64,000 nucleotides of DNA from assembly GCA_023213395.1 (NCBI GenBank), contig CM041465.1, forward strand, positions 115,141,741-115,205,740, given 5' to 3'. Made by a program: the position numbers and the translations under genes. Shown in pieces: positions 1-12,850 of the stretch. Positions within the stretch are counted from its first letter, which is position 1. The number at the start of each line of letters is the position of its first letter. Origin of the DNA: Cycas panzhihuaensis (Eukaryota; Cycadophyta). The notes beneath the pieces were generated by a model. The model saw nothing but the letters and a program-made list of their open reading frames with translations. It ran no database searches and had not been told where the DNA came from.

Positions 1-1150
1 GATATCCTTATGGGGGACCCTCTCACTCCCCTGCTGATCTGCTAGCCCAACTAGGTGCATGACCTTTTGTCGATTATAGGTTAAGTTCACACTTGATTGA
101 GGCCCTTCGAACCAACTTGCCTCCGCATCCTCTAGAAGTGCCTAAATTCTATGGTACTTTATCTCAAGACCTAACTAATCATGTTAGGGATTTTTCCATG
201 GCACGTATCGATTACTGGTCCTATGACCATATTTTAATGAAGCTCTTTCTATGCTCACTTTAAGGAAATTCCTTGAAATGGTTTTATCAACTTCATTCCC
301 ATTCAATTTTTATGTTTTAACAATTAGTTGACTCTTTTGTCAACTACTTCAATGTGGCTTACCCCTTTGAAAGCAAGGTTAAAGTATTACTCTCCTTGAA
401 GCAAGGTCATGATGAGCTAAACTACGATTTTGTCTAATGGTTTCATGACCTTTTTTATTCCCTCCAGGGCCACGTTGCCAAAGAAATTAAAGTATGATAT
501 TTTTGTTAATACTTTGAGACTTGAAGTCCATGCCAAAGTCCTTAAAATGGAGGAAGCCACCTATGAATTTGCCATAGCTAAATGCTTGGTGTTAGAATCC
601 ATTGAGATCTAACCCGGTCTCAAAAAGATCACAAAGAATTTATAATGCTGTGAGGCATAACCTCTTCCACATGAGAATAAAGGGTCCCAACAACAAGAAT
701 CTAGGCCCCCAGTCAACTCATATGATAAGACTTTGGATCCCTTAACTTCAGTCATGTGATCATTCGAATGAATGGTGTGTAATTTGAAATTACATCCTAC
801 TTAAGCACCATAATAGCTATATCTTCCCCAATTTGGATATAGGCAAGTCCACCAAGCTATCTAAGATCTACCTCCTAAGAATGATGGAGTTCCACGTCCC
901 CAAGCTAAGAGGACAAGCCCCCACTAGAAAAGAAGTGGTGTTCGATCTATAGGGAATGCACTCATGATGATTCTAGGTGCTAGATGCAACAACCGAAATT
1001 AGCTCCTTCACAAGACCCACCTCCTCAAGGTGAGTCAAAACTAAACTTGGAGCAACTGTGCATTAGGAGACCTTCCCAAATCACAAAGAGCAACTTGCTT
1101 AGCAACAAGGAAGGTGAAGTAGAAATAGGAAGCCAACTCAACCTCCTCCT
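1..1150 (+). pseudogene. gag: Gypsy-1 gag (capsid and zinc knuckle), broken
   Basis: Gag forms the cytoplasmic particle that packages element RNA. The capsid core at about 170-620 carries the retrotransposon gag signature SLKWFYQLHSHS near 270-300 and the block FVNTLRLEVHAKVLKMEEA at 505-560. Matching blocks occur in Gypsy-2 and Gypsy-4. A knuckle at 936-980 reads W-C-S-I-Y-R-E-C-T-H-D-D-S-R-C, which is the Tat-type C-x3-H-x4-H-x4-C with the first His changed to Tyr. Several stops interrupt the frame, including TAA where Gln stood in the Q-W-F block near 437. The start codon is outside the window. Confidence 0.8.
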
Positions 1151-1589
1151 ATTGATCAAATAAGGGAAAGAACCCATAGGTGGTTCCTCCCCCTCAACTC
1201 TAGTTACTCAATTCGCTATAACCTCTTAACCTAAGAATAGGGGTAAGAGAGTTATTCAATTACTTGAGATCACTCATATATACCTTGTTATGATGTGTTA
1301 AGCTGCTAAGGAGGCTAGAAAAGGCTTCAAATCACAACAAACTTCCCAAGTAAAGACTCCTCCAATTGAGATACCTTTAGTTCCTAAAACCATCCTTATT
1401 TACTTAGGTTGATACCACTTTCAGTGTGCTCTCCTGTAACCCACTAGGAAAGGGAAGGCAATTTCTATCATTGAAGAGTTTCACACCATCTTAGTAGGGA
1501 TGTCTATGATGGATGTCTTGAAGAGTTTCCTTAACAAAAGGGTGCTCTTGTTGGAAGCCTAGGGTTCAATGAAATCCCAATTTATTCAG

Positions 1590-1960
1590 TCGGCACCTCC
1601 TTGACCTATAGGTCAAGCCTTATCTTGTTTGACCTATGCGACCTCCCTCCACCTAAAGATAGATACTTATATTGGAATTATCCTTTCATAATCATCATTG
1701 AGACACTGAACTATACCCTAAAGAGGACCGTTGTAGACAACAATTCTTTAGTTAATACAATGCCAGTTCATATGCTTAAGGAGCTAGGTATTGAAGCTCT
1801 TTAACTTGTCTCATGGAGGTGTGAAGCTTACAATGGGGTTGAAAAATCTCCTTTAGGGATGGTTAAGCTCCCTCTCACTTTAGAAGATAAGACTGTCAAA
1901 ACTGATATAGTCATTCTAGACATTGATGTTGATTATAACCTTCTCTTGGGATGATCCTAG
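1590..1960 (+). pseudogene. pol: Gypsy-1 aspartic protease domain
   Basis: This retropepsin-like domain would process the polyprotein. The stretch TLKRTVVDNNSLVNTMP lies around 1,710-1,765, where Gypsy-2 has TIVDNGSSINAMP at the same place, so the Asp-Asn-Gly active-site triad has become Asp-Asn-Asn here. A second conserved block with hydrophobic DVDYNLLLG character follows at about 1,918-1,955. In-frame stops (for example TGA near 1,953) show it is not functional. Identification rests on motif and position between gag and RT. Confidence 0.7.
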
Positions 1961-3130
1961 CTTGACTAGATGGGAACCATGTGCTCATCTAGGTGGGGGC
2001 AGCTCAAGTTTATCCACCAAGGGCAAGTCAAAGTGGTAACACATGAACCACCCCTAAACCATCCCTCACACCAACCATACAAAGCAATTTTTGGATCCAT
2101 GGAAGAATAAGATAACCTGTTTACCCCCTCTACCTTGGCTTTGATGGGAGAAGAAGAGCCTACACAAGGTGATAGAGCTCTTCCTCCTCCTCCTTATAGA
2201 TTGGTCTACTTCACCCCTATTGGAGTTAGGAACTATGGCTACCTGGTAGTCCTTAGCAACCCAAAGTCTAATAATGATCATGAGGAACCTACATGCCAAG
2301 TTAGTCTCCTCAATACTATAAGGGAGTTAACATCACATGTTGATACACCTCCCCCCTTTAGTCCCAATCTATACAATCATGTGCTAGAGAAAACCTTAAC
2401 TCCCCCTCTTTCACCCATACAAGAATCCTGTCATTTGAGATTGTGTTTGTCCCATCATCACCCTTGGATGGCAATCAATCACCATCTTGATTGTGAGGAC
2501 TCACATGACCACAAAGATGCCGTGAGGGGGCATGTTACACCCTCTCCCATTCAAGCCACTTTCCAAGAGAGAGTCCCTTCGGGTAGCCCACATGTATCAT
2601 CTAGCAAGGTGTTACATCTTCCCTCCATCTCATCCTACCTACCATGCATAATTAATTTACTTAGGTACATAAGAACCCCAGACATGCCAATAAATTCCTC
2701 CTAAAATGGTAGTTCTTCATCACCAATGTTTGATTATAGTGATGAGTCTAACTCAGTTTTCTTGCATGACAAGTCGATTATTTATAATTTAGAACCATCA
2801 CCCTTCCCCCTTGAGCAATATATGGGAGAATCAATCTTGCATGTGCATTCCAACTCATTTGATGAGTCACCACATTATGTTGATTGATGATGTAACCATT
2901 ACCAGCCAAGTCCTCCCATGCAAGTTCCTCTAGTTCCTTTGAGTTAAATAATCTATGGGATTGATTGCTTCAAGAACATTGAAGCTCTCCTTAAGTATTT
3001 GGCTAGATCTTTGCCTAATTTGTCCAACAAGCATCATAAACTAGGATTCTGGAAGTGCCTAGCCATTAGTTTTCTATCAGCTAACCATGGTGGGATAACC
3101 AAGCCTCTAGAACCTTCTATAGACTAAGCC
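1961..3130 (+). other. Gypsy-1 protease-RT linker, low complexity
   Basis: A proline- and serine-rich coding spacer, open as one 189-residue stretch at 2,135-2,704. The equivalent Gypsy-2 segment (38,800-39,800, minus strand) has the same character, including a VxYFxPIGVRNYGYLxVL-like block near 2,205-2,260 that matches Gypsy-2. The end at about 3,000-3,130 has LSNKHHKLG-like sequence that recurs in Gypsy-2 and Gypsy-4 before RT. I know no catalytic domain for this spacer. Confidence 0.55.
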
Positions 3131-4560
3131 CCCTTTATTTCAAGGAGGGGAATGTCTTGTGCACCAAGGCCACTAAGGAAATTGTCCTGCCCCCTAAATG
3201 AATTATCAAGATTAGGGCTAAATGTTTGCCCCAAGAAGTCCAGGAGTATATAGAATTATTTCAAGAATTATGTGATGTCTTTTATTGGGACTATTTAGAC
3301 ATGAAGGGAATTGATTCCATGATCATCACTCATAACCTTACTATGATACCTGGTGCTTGGCCTATTAGGTAAAAGCAAAGTTCATTGCACTAAAAGCTCT
3401 TAATAGTCACTAAGATGGAAGTGGAAAAGATACATGCAGTAGGTTTGATCACCTTGATAAATTACCCCAAATAGGTATCTAATATTGTCTTAGTTACTAA
3501 GAAAAATAGGATGATAAGGATCTATGTCAATTTTTAAGACATTAACAATGATTATCCCAAAGATAATTTTTTGCTACCCTTTATTAATTAAATTATTGAT
3601 TGTACAACTAGATTCAAGATGATGTCTTTGATGGATGGCTTCTCAGGGTATAATCAAATTTAAATATTCCACAAGGACTGCCATATGACTGCTTTCACTA
3701 CCCATGGGGAACATTTACTTATAAAGCTATGCCCTTTGGCTTGAAAAATGCTAGAGTGACATATTAAAGGGCCATCCAGTTTATCTTCCATGATGTTATC
3801 ATTAATATTTTAGAGGTCTTTATGGATGATCTTATGGGCCTATCCTAAAAAGGGTCAATCACCTGATAGATGTGAGGAAGATATTCTCTTGTTGCTGCAT
3901 ATATCATATTAGTTTAAACCTGCTTAAATGTGTCTTTGCTATGACTACTAGCAAATTGTTAGGGTTTCTATGTCTCAAGAAGGATCAAAGTTAACCTCAA
4001 TAAGCTTAAAGCCATGATTGAGATGCCACCACCTAAAACTCAATGGTAAATCAAGTCATTCTTGGGCCACCTTGGGTTTTTATGATGGTTTCTAATGGAT
4101 TTTATCATTAACACTAAACCATTAACCAACTTACTCAAGAAAGGAATTTTATTTGTATGGATGCCTAAGGCCTAAGTGACCTTCTACCAAAAGCTGTTGT
4201 CATGGCCCCGGTCTTAGTGCCTCCTCTATTTGATTGGCCTTTCATCATCTATACCTCCATAATTTATGAATCTATGGTCATTATGTTATCCCAAGAGGAT
4301 AATTCCAAGGTTTAATGGGATATCTATTTCATAAGCCACACCTTAGTTATTGCTGAACTTAATTACCTCGTAGGTGACAAGGAATGCTTGGCTTTAGTTT
4401 TTTCCATTAAGAAGCTTTGCTATTACCTCCTTGGAAACATGCCACATGTCATTGTTTAGTTCGACCTACTACGTTATTTAATGACACGATTTGATCTGAC
4501 GGGAAGAACAAGAAAATAGGCCTTTCTTCTTCAAGAGTATAACCTTAAGATTATCAATCA
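3131..4560 (+). pseudogene. pol: Gypsy-1 reverse transcriptase and RNase H
   Basis: RT copies element RNA into DNA and RNase H removes the RNA strand. RT blocks visible are MMSLMDGFSGYNQI (about 3,619-3,660), FTTHGEHLLIK with a frameshift relative to FTTPWGTFTYK, and the catalytic FMDD at 3,819-3,830 (YMDD in intact copies). RNase H follows at about 4,190-4,560, with DRPFIIYT-like, ISHTLVIAELNY-like and KKLCYYLLGN-like blocks. Multiple TAG and TAA stops and at least one frameshift break it. Gypsy-2 and Gypsy-4 carry the same blocks in the same order. Confidence 0.8.
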
Positions 4561-4689
4561 TAAATCCAAAAAGGGCATGATCATAGTTGAACAACTCACA
4601 TATGCCCCTATCTCTAATCCATTAAAGACTCCAATCAATGACTCTTTGCTAGACAAATTGATTTTATCCCTCCAAGAGGCCAATCCTCA

Positions 4690-5900
4690 TTCCTAAATCG
4701 ATGATAAATGGTATGGTGACATTGTCAACCATTTGGTGCAATGAAAGTATCCAAATGATGCTTCTAATAAGATCAAATACTATATTAGGGCTTCAAGCTA
4801 CCAATATTTTATTATCCAAGATACATTGTATATACATTCCTTTGATGATATCCTCCTATGGTGGCAAAGGGCAATTTGGAGGCCAATCTATAGCCCAAAG
4901 GATATTATGCTAGGGTTACTACTAACTAGTATTATTCAAAGATACCCACACCTACATCCTACATTGTTGCAAATGTCAAGAACATGTCAACATTATATAC
5001 CAACCATCAAAGGCATTACATGTCATCATGTCACCATGGCCATTTTCTTAATGGTGATTAGACCTCATAGGGGCTATTATCCCCTCTTCCTTGGCCCAGT
5101 ATAAGTTTATTCTAATAGCAATAGAATACTTTACCAAATGGGCTAAAGCTACTCCTTTATCTTTAATGATAGGCAAGACGATCACCATATTCATTTTTTA
5201 AAATATCATTTATTGTTTCAAGGTCCTTGATGTTATCATTATAGATAATGGGACCCATTTTTGCAATAAAGAAGTGGATGAGCTTTGTGAGAAGTTTAAG
5301 ATTTCTCATAAAACCTCATCTCCTTACTATCCTTAGGACAACAACCAGATTGAGGTCTTTAACAAGACCTTGATCATTATTCTTAAGAAAATGGTCACCC
5401 AATCTTAAAGGGATTGGCACCTTTAGCTTCGTCCTGCCCTATGGGCCTATTATACATCTATAAGGACCACTATAGGAATGACTCCTTTCTCTTTGGTCTA
5501 TAGATAAAAGGCTATCCTTCCCCTCAAGGTAGAAATTGCCTCACTATAGGCTTCACTTAAAGACTTTGTTGATGAAGAGTGGTAATGTCAAGCCTGTCTT
5601 CTTGATCTTGAAATGTTAGATGAAAGACACCCCATTGCATACCAAGCCAACCTTGTGTCCAAAGCTAAATCCAAAAAGATATATAATAAGCACCTCCAAC
5701 TATGCCCTCTAGTTCTTGGGGATAAGGTCCTTAAACTAGAGTATTTGTATGATTGCCTCTCAAAATTTGGCCCAAAATGGGTAGGCTCCAATATAGTCAT
5801 TAATACGTTAAACAATGATGCATATCGTATTACTGCTTTAGAAGGCCTCAAGTTTGAGAAGGTTGTCAATGGTCAATTTCTTAAAAGATTTTATAGTTGA
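4690..5900 (+). pseudogene. pol: Gypsy-1 integrase
   Basis: Integrase inserts the cDNA. The zinc-binding CCKCQEH lies near 4,966-4,987. The DDE core keeps Asp in LDLIGA (about 5,062), Asp in IDNGTHFCN (about 5,245) and Glu in QIEVFNKTL (about 5,350), although several stops lie between them. The C-terminal domain is the cleanest part: an open stretch at 5,613-5,900 with KFGPKWVGS and YRITALEGLKFEKVVNG, shared with Gypsy-2. It ends at the stop just after 5,897, which is probably the natural polyprotein end. Confidence 0.8.
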
Positions 5901-5939
5901 CCTCTTGGCCCTCTAAAGTAGGGGGCAACTATGACCAAC

Positions 5940-6090
5940 TTTTCTCTAGTATAAGCCTAAACTACTAACCTACTCTAATACAAACTTAAACTACCACTTT
6001 GCTCTCATATGAGCCTAAACTACCAACCTGCTCTGGTACAAGCCTAAACTACCAACTTGCTCTGAAATAAGCCTAAACTATCCCTATTTG
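5940..6090 (+). repeat. Degenerate tandem repeat, about 32-bp unit, core TAAACTACCAA
   Basis: Five imperfect copies of a unit like CTCTGGTACAAGCCTAAACT followed by ACCAACTTG lie just after the polyprotein stop. The same core appears downstream of integrase in Gypsy-4 (62,940-63,010 and 63,517), once in Gypsy-2 (36,080-36,100, minus strand) and at 13,530. The shared position suggests a conserved element part rather than a random satellite. Confidence 0.75.
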
Positions 6091-6559
6091 GGGTGTTGTA
6101 TTGATGCAGGATACTACATCCTAGTATTCTACTATCATCATGACATGAAAATGATGATATCCACATAATGAGAATGCATGTGGCTCTGCCATAAGTATAA
6201 ACTAGATCTCCAAGTGTGTGATACCATTTCATATGGAATATGGGTGTGTGAGCTATAATTCCATGCATGTAAGATCATGATAATATAAATGTACATAAGT
6301 AAAGCACATACATATGCAAGAGTGATATCACACATGCATAAAGAATGCATCCACAAAATAAATATACAAAAGATATAGAGCAGATGCTAGGGTGCTAACT
6401 GGTCCATGTAAATATCTGTATATATCAAAAAGTGATAAGTACATAGTGGATGGGGATGTATCATCTTGAGAGGAGGCTAAGATCCTTATAGGGGGGGTGC
6501 AATCATGCATATAAGCTCTATGCCCTTGGTGGCCTAACTCTCCTCTATTATACAAAAAG
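6091..6559. other. Gypsy-1 spacer between repeat and (AT)n
   Basis: No coding signal. The sequence is rich in short CATG, ATGCAT and CACATG words. Short ORFs on the minus strand here have no recognisable motif. It lies between pol and the antisense PMD ORF. Confidence 0.5.
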
Positions 6560-7311
<752 letters not shown>

Positions 7312-7329
7312 TATCCAACTATGTCCTCA

Positions 7330-9022
7330 TGGGGTGTCATCTCATGGCTCCTCCTTCCTCTATTTTGGTGGTGTCTATGTACCCCCTAGGCTCATCCTTG
7401 GTCATTGTACTAGCCTAGCCTTGCTCCCCTCATTCTAAGGGTAACTCTTATCTCCAGGTCGTTAGCATGATGGTATGGTCATATATGTCCTTGAGGACCG
7501 TGTTGCCATTTGTTCTATAAGTTGATCATACCTTGACCAAATATGGTCTCAGTCTTCTTGGACCTCTACAAGCTATGACTCTAAAATGGCAACTCAAATG
7601 TCTGCCTCCCTGGCTATCTCTAGAGGCACTAATGCTATAGGTAGCACCACCACCACTCCCTATACCTCTAACTCCTAGACTTGATCCTATAACTGGTCTC
7701 ATTTGGCTCTAAGTTGACTAAGCTCATGAGTCCTAGCTACCCATATCTTCCTCACACGTAGGAGAGGAGTGAATGGTGTTATGTAAGGTCAAGTTAATGT
7801 AGGCTCCTCATTATCCCTAATAGGAGGCTAGACCTCCACATATACTACTGGGAAGAGGTTGGAAACCACCTTAGCTACTACCTCTATTGTAATCATGTTA
7901 CTTGTAAATAAATAAGCCCATATATTAGTAAGCTTATATACATGTAATTAAAGCTACTAAAAAACAACCTAGAAATATAAACAATATATAAATCAAGCAT
8001 ACCTTATGGTGGAGCCTCCTCTAGTGCAGCTAGACCTCCCTAGTTACCTCCCTCACCCTTAACTATATCTTCTTCCTCCTCCTCATCCCCATTAATGGCC
8101 TCCTCATCCTTGTTAGTGATCTCTTCCTTATCATCTCCCTAGTCTCTGACCTAAGTAGCCTCCCCTATGATGTCCTTGTCATCCTCTATGTCATTATCCC
8201 AATGAACCCCTTGGTAAAGGTGCCCAACGAAATTAGCTGGCACTAAGAGATATAAGGAGGTCAAGTATACCAACCTATGTACTTGCTTGTGCTCTTCGAG
8301 GCTATGATAATATGATGGTGATTGATGTAGGAGAGGCCCATTAGGCCCTACTGACTATGGTCTGGCTACAAGCCCCACTCCTAGAAAATGATCAAAGAAC
8401 CAACATTACAAGGTTGAGTAATAAGAAAATTACCCTCTGTCTACTACCCTGATCTGCCCCTCATATTGGAAGCAATCAATGCTACCCATTCTAGCCTCTC
8501 TCCTACCTTGCATCTACTGATCACACCCATCCATCCTCCAGGCACCTCTTAGTAATTCTTCTTATGAGAAATTTAGAACAAAATTGCATAGGTAATCAAT
8601 TTCCTTTAATGAGGAATGCATGATATGAAAATCCTCCTGACTATCCCTCCATATTTATCCCACTACCCATAACCATAAAAGACCTTGGCAGTTGCCTAGT
8701 GAGCCTCCTTCGTGCTCAGTAGAACTCCCAACTTAGAGGGAGCTCCTCTCATTGGCACCCTTAATGTCCTCCATACATATTGGGGTGTGATGGTCACATC
8801 TCTTATTAGAGGTAAGTGGAACACCTATCTCTTATGATCCTAACGTGAAATAAAGTCAATAAGGAGGGCTTAGTTTGATGCATACTGGCATGATGCCATG
8901 ACCCTCAAAAGCTCATACCTCTAAAAAACCCTTTTATCCCTATCTTCTATCATCTCCATAAGAGCAAACATAGGAAGCCTGATATTTTTACAGTTATCAA
9001 CTACTATGATGACCTACACCAT
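7330..9022 (-). pseudogene. Antisense ORF of Gypsy-1: plant mobile domain (PMD)-like protein, broken
   Basis: Read on the minus strand from ATG at 9,022-9,020, one frame runs through the PMD core without an obvious frameshift. It contains LLIDFISR, a stop at a Trp site, FHLPLIRDVTITPQYVW and LRVPMRGAPSKLGVLL. These align with the Gypsy-2 antisense ORF at 33,463 and with the PMD pattern of a Trp-rich F-L-P-x-G-E-x-T-x-T-L-x-D stretch followed by L-G-x-P. An intron at 7,901-8,002 separates the PMD exon from a charged, coiled-coil-like tail. PMD occurs in plant transposons and in Arabidopsis MAIN/MAIL1, which act in silencing. A dozen or more in-frame stops make it non-functional. Its role in the element is unknown. 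Confidence 0.7.
7901..8002 (-). other. Putative intron in the Gypsy-1 antisense PMD ORF
   Basis: On the minus strand the donor is AAG then GTATGC (8,002) and the acceptor is TTTACAAG ending at 7,901. The length is 102 bp. The Gypsy-2 antisense ORF has a 106-bp GT-AG interval (34,679-34,784) at the same place, with similar exon sequence after it (ATTAGTAGAGGTAGTAG against ACAATAGAGGTAGTAG). Inferred from boundaries and paired position; no transcript is available. Confidence 0.55.
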
Positions 9023-10205
9023 AAAATTACCACGTCAAAACCTCCAAAAAACCTAAGCTTATAACTAATAAATATCATACCAACAAAAGAAGATATTAAC
9101 AAAGGAAAGAACTGGTAAAAAATAGTAATTATTAATTTTCTACCATTATACCATAGATATATTTATAGTATTATAAATATCTTTGCAGTACCATAATTTA
9201 TGTTGTAGTATAGGGCCATACTACTATAATATTTGTGGTACTGTGAATATTATAGTGGTACAGAGAAATTAAATCTTAAATTAACAAAATAAAAATAAAA
9301 ATTACATTTTTTGGACTAATACTTAGTCCATTAGGGTCAGGCTCCTAGATGCCCTAACTCGGCCCAAAACGAGGCCCTAGATAGGCCCAATGGGGTCCCT
9401 TTTTTTCTACTTAGGCATAGCCCAACTACCAAAATACCAACTGAAAAAGAATAAAAAGTTAATAATAAAAATTAGCATGCACTCACCGAGTCTGGGTGCA
9501 CTAAGGCCATCTCTCATCTATGGTCTCTATGACTCCTTCCTCTTGTCTATTAGACAGCCAGATCTCCAACAATGAACTTGCAAAAGTGGAGGAAAATCTA
9601 AGGTGTAGAGTGTCCTTCTCTCATTTCCAATAGGTAATCATAAAAATGAAATGGTTTTCCTTAAGGAAACCCATTATTTATAGAAGGGGCCCTTCTTTCT
9701 TTTTCCTTGACATCTTTTTTCAGTATTGATCTCTCCATCTGGTGATTCCATTATCCTAATTTTCTCCAAACACTTTCTTCCCACTTCTTCATTTGGATTG
9801 AAGCCTTCTTTGTGCTTGACCCTCATTTTTCTTTCATCGCACTTTGCTTAGCCACTGGTAGCACTTTTTCCTTTCTCTTGGGTAAGCCTTTTTGCCCTCG
9901 GGGCACCTACCTAATCCCCTATAGGTGTTTATAGTCCACGAGATCTATTTTTCATCTTGATTCTCAATTTATTACCCATGTAAATGCCATGTGTGTCAGG
10001 TAATATTTAACCCCCCTATATCTTATTTCTTACTACCCCAATTACAATTCGATTCTCTTGTATCCTGGGAGCCTTATTGACTGCGTCGACCATGTTGTCA
10101 CCTCAAAGTCCCTTGAGGATACCCTCTCTCTTTCTATCATAAAGTTTCCAACACCTCTATACCTCTCTACTTGCTTCCTATTTCATCATAACCCCTCCTA
10201 CTCTA
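9023..10205. other. Gypsy-1 region upstream of the antisense ORF
   Basis: Non-coding. It resembles, reversed, the Gypsy-2 stretch at 31,400-33,460: a motif cluster at 9,148-9,258, a run of GGCCC and GGCCT words near 9,340-9,400, and an ATTTATAG block near 9,672. In Gypsy-2 this stretch runs to the polypurine tract and 3' LTR. Here Copia-BD starts first. Confidence 0.5.
9148..9258. repeat. GTACC palindrome cluster upstream of the antisense PMD ORF
   Basis: Repeated TAGTACCATA/TATGGTACTA-like words with ATTTATAG arms lie 130-240 bp upstream of the antisense ATG. Gypsy-2 has related palindromes at 33,226-33,310, again just upstream of its PMD ATG, and several LTRs carry the same kind of motif. 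Confidence 0.6.
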
Positions 10206-10590
10206 TGAGAAAATAACAAGATCTAAATACATGTGCCTTGATTCAAGTATAATAATCAAAATATTGACAAATATTCAAGAAATCAAGAAAATAAGCAAGA
10301 CGTATGATCGTGCAATGGTATGGATGAATTCACCACATCATAGGCTCTCTCTTAGGTAGAGCTTTTGTATTAATTAAAATCCAATGTGTAGTACAAAGGT
10401 ACGTGGCAATATTTATAGCCATCCACCAAGATTGCAAGGCATTAGGATAGAAAGATTTAATGGCATAAGAGGTGGACCTGACCTCATTATCCAATGTGAT
10501 TTAATTACATAAAAGGGTCCATTAATACATTATAATCATGAATTTATATAAATAAGAAGAAATGAAAGAGATATTACAATGTTTTAACAC
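10206..10590 (-). repeat. Copia-BD 3' LTR
   Basis: The minus strand begins TGTTAAAACATTG at 10,590 and ends in CA at 10,206, giving a 385-bp LTR. Directly upstream on the minus strand is the polypurine tract AAGGGAGG (plus 10,591-10,598). No partner LTR was found in the window. Confidence 0.75.
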
Positions 10591-10599
10591 CTCCCTTAA

Positions 10600-12200
10600 T
10601 AGCAACTTTATTTCTTCAAATGTTGAGGTCAAATCTAAACCGTTCAAACTTTAGTTTACCAAGTGCTTTAGTGAAGATGTCTACAACCTGGTCTTCAGTA
10701 GGACGATAGACGAGATCAAATTCTCCATTTTGAACATGCTCATGGATGAAGTGATGATGGACCTCAATGTGCTTGGTTCTAGCATGGAATACAATATTCT
10801 TCGTCATCTTCAACACACTTTGATTATCAAGTACAGGATGGTTGGTGAAGTTTGCTAAAGTCCAAGCTCAACGAGAATCCTTCTAAGCCAAATCAACTCA
10901 GTTGTAGCATGTACAACTGCTTTATATTCTGCTTCAGTGGAGAAAAGGGCAATAATGGGTTACTTTTTATAGCTCCATGAGATTACAACTAAGTTCATAT
11001 CAAAATAATACCCTGAAGTTAAATGGCATGTATCCTAGCAACCAGCCTAATCAACATTTGTATGTCCCTTTAGAATAGGTGATTTAGGCTTATTATACTC
11101 AAGGCTAAACTAATGAGTGCCATGAATCTATTTGAGTATCCTAGTGGTTGCTTTCCAATGAGATGCTTTAGGCTATGACATATACCTGGAGTAGATCCCT
11201 ACTGCGTATGAGATATTCGGGCGAGCATGAGTGAGATAAATGAGACTCCTAACTAACTGCCAGTATAAAGTGGGACCAAAAGGTTTTCTTTGTTCATCTA
11301 GGTTTAACTTGGTTCCTATCTCCATAGGAATTAGTGTAGGCTTGTATTCAGTCATCCTGAATGTTTCCAAGAGTTCATTAGCATACTTGGTTTGAGTCAA
11401 GAGGATTTGTCTTAATTCTTTCCAAACTTCAATTCCAAGGAAGTAATGAAGTAGGCCAAGGTTAGCTATCTTAAAATTACTCATTAACTCTGATTAGAGC
11501 CAAGACATTCCATCTTTATCATTTCCAGTGATAACAAGATCATCCACATAAAGTATAATGATGGTGATAAAATTATCTCTAACTCGAATATAGAGATCAG
11601 GGTCAGAGGATGAACGATTAAATCTACACTGAGTGAGAAATGTATCTATCTTTGTATACTAAGCATGTGGTGCCTGCTTGAGTTCATAAAGGGCTTTCTT
11701 GAGTCTACAAACTAAGTGTTGTTGTCATGGAATGATATAGCCTAAGGGTTATTTTAAGAAAACCTCTTCTTTGATCTCTCCATTAAGGAAAGCACTCTTC
11801 ACATCTAGTTGGTAGATAGGCCATCTAAATTGGGCTACTAGGGACATAAACAAATATAATATGGTCATGTTAGTTACTAGTGCAAAGGTCTCATCATAGT
11901 CAATCTCCTCATGTTATTTGAATCCTTTTGCAATAAGGTGAGTTTTGTGATGCTCTATGGTACCATCAGTATGGAACTTTATCTTGTATAGCCATCTATA
12001 GTCAATTACTTTCTTCCTAGGTGGCAATTCAGTTAGCTCTGAAGTATTATTTTTTAAGATAAAATTCATCTTTTCATCCATAGCTACTTTCCACATTTGG
12101 TATTTAACTACCTCCTCAAACATGGAAGGTTCAAGAGTTTCAAGGACACGTGGTATGAGGGAAAAATTTACAGAGTGTCTCATCTTGGAAGGCCTCTTTA
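10600..12200 (-). pseudogene. pol: Copia-BD reverse transcriptase and RNase H
   Basis: Reading down from 12,183, RT starts with EPSMFEEVVKYQMWKVAMDE and PRKKVIDYRWLYKIK. It then has [10 protein letters not shown]- and LKQAPHA-like blocks with stops, the catalytic LYVDDLV at about 11,530-11,547, and HYFLGIEV near 11,440. RNase H ends with HARTKHIEVHHHFIHEHV and DIFTKALGKLKFE (10,616-10,816), the usual C-terminus of copia pol next to the polypurine tract. Stops at Gln sites and frameshifts inactivate it. The missing 5' part lies beyond 28,449. Confidence 0.85.
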
Positions 12201-12616
12201 CAGCTGGGGGAGGAGGAGGGGCATCCTTTAAAAGATATTGTACCCACTTAGGAGGTGGCTAAAAGCTGGTGGCTTCCACTTGAAGGTCATAAATTAAAAT
12301 AGGAGGCAAATTTATACTTGCTTAAGTGAATGATAAACAAGTTGTTATATTTGATGATGGACTAGGAGTGTAGGATTAAGCTAGTATAGGTGGCTCTAAA
12401 GTTTGTCTAAGGGTCACTTGTGTCACACCAACTTCATATTTTACTATAATCTGATGTAGAGGAGATATCAATCCATATGGTTATTCTATAAAGATTACAT
12501 CTTGTGTCATGTAAGCTTGGTTACCAACTATGTTAAAGAATTTATAGGCTTTGCAACCATATACATAGCCAAGGAAGATGCACTTAGTTGTTTTAGGGTA
12601 TTTCTATAGGGAGCTT
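12201..12616 (-). pseudogene. pol: Copia-BD integrase C-terminal segment
   Basis: On the minus strand KCIFLGYVYGCKAYKFFN is followed by a QAYMTQDVIFIE block, the standard end of copia integrase before the RT linker. It stops abruptly at 12,616, where Gypsy-3 LTR sequence begins. The preceding integrase residues (HLRIFGS) are found 15.8 kb away, ending at 28,449. Confidence 0.75.
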
Positions 12617-12691
12617 TGAAGAATGAGTGAGAGAGAGAGTTTTTGAGAGTAGAAGCCAAAGGAATGAGGGCATTTTTCGGTTTTTAAACCT

Positions 12692-12720
12692 AACCCTAGC
12701 TCAATCGAGTGATTAGGGTT
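12692..12720. repeat. Telobox-like inverted repeat (AACCCTA...TAGGGTT)
   Basis: AACCCTAGC at 12,692-12,700 pairs with ATTAGGGTT at 12,712-12,720. The same hairpin lies at the matching place in both Gypsy-2 LTRs (30,696-30,719 and 45,064-45,087). Confidence 0.65.
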
Positions 12721-12824
12721 CAACTTGGGCTAGGAATACATCTCTACCACATGGGAATTTCATAATAAATACAAAATTATCCATGATAGATTTAAAAAGA
12801 TAGAATATGATAGTCACCCCATGG

Positions 12825-12850
12825 TAAACTTCGTGGTACCATGAAGTTTA
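12825..12850. repeat. 26-bp near-perfect palindrome centred on GGTACC
   Basis: The arms TAAACTTCG and TGAAGTTTA flank TGGTACCA; the only mismatch with its reverse complement is the G/T pair next to the core. It is the best preserved copy of a motif that recurs at six other places in the window. Confidence 0.85.
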
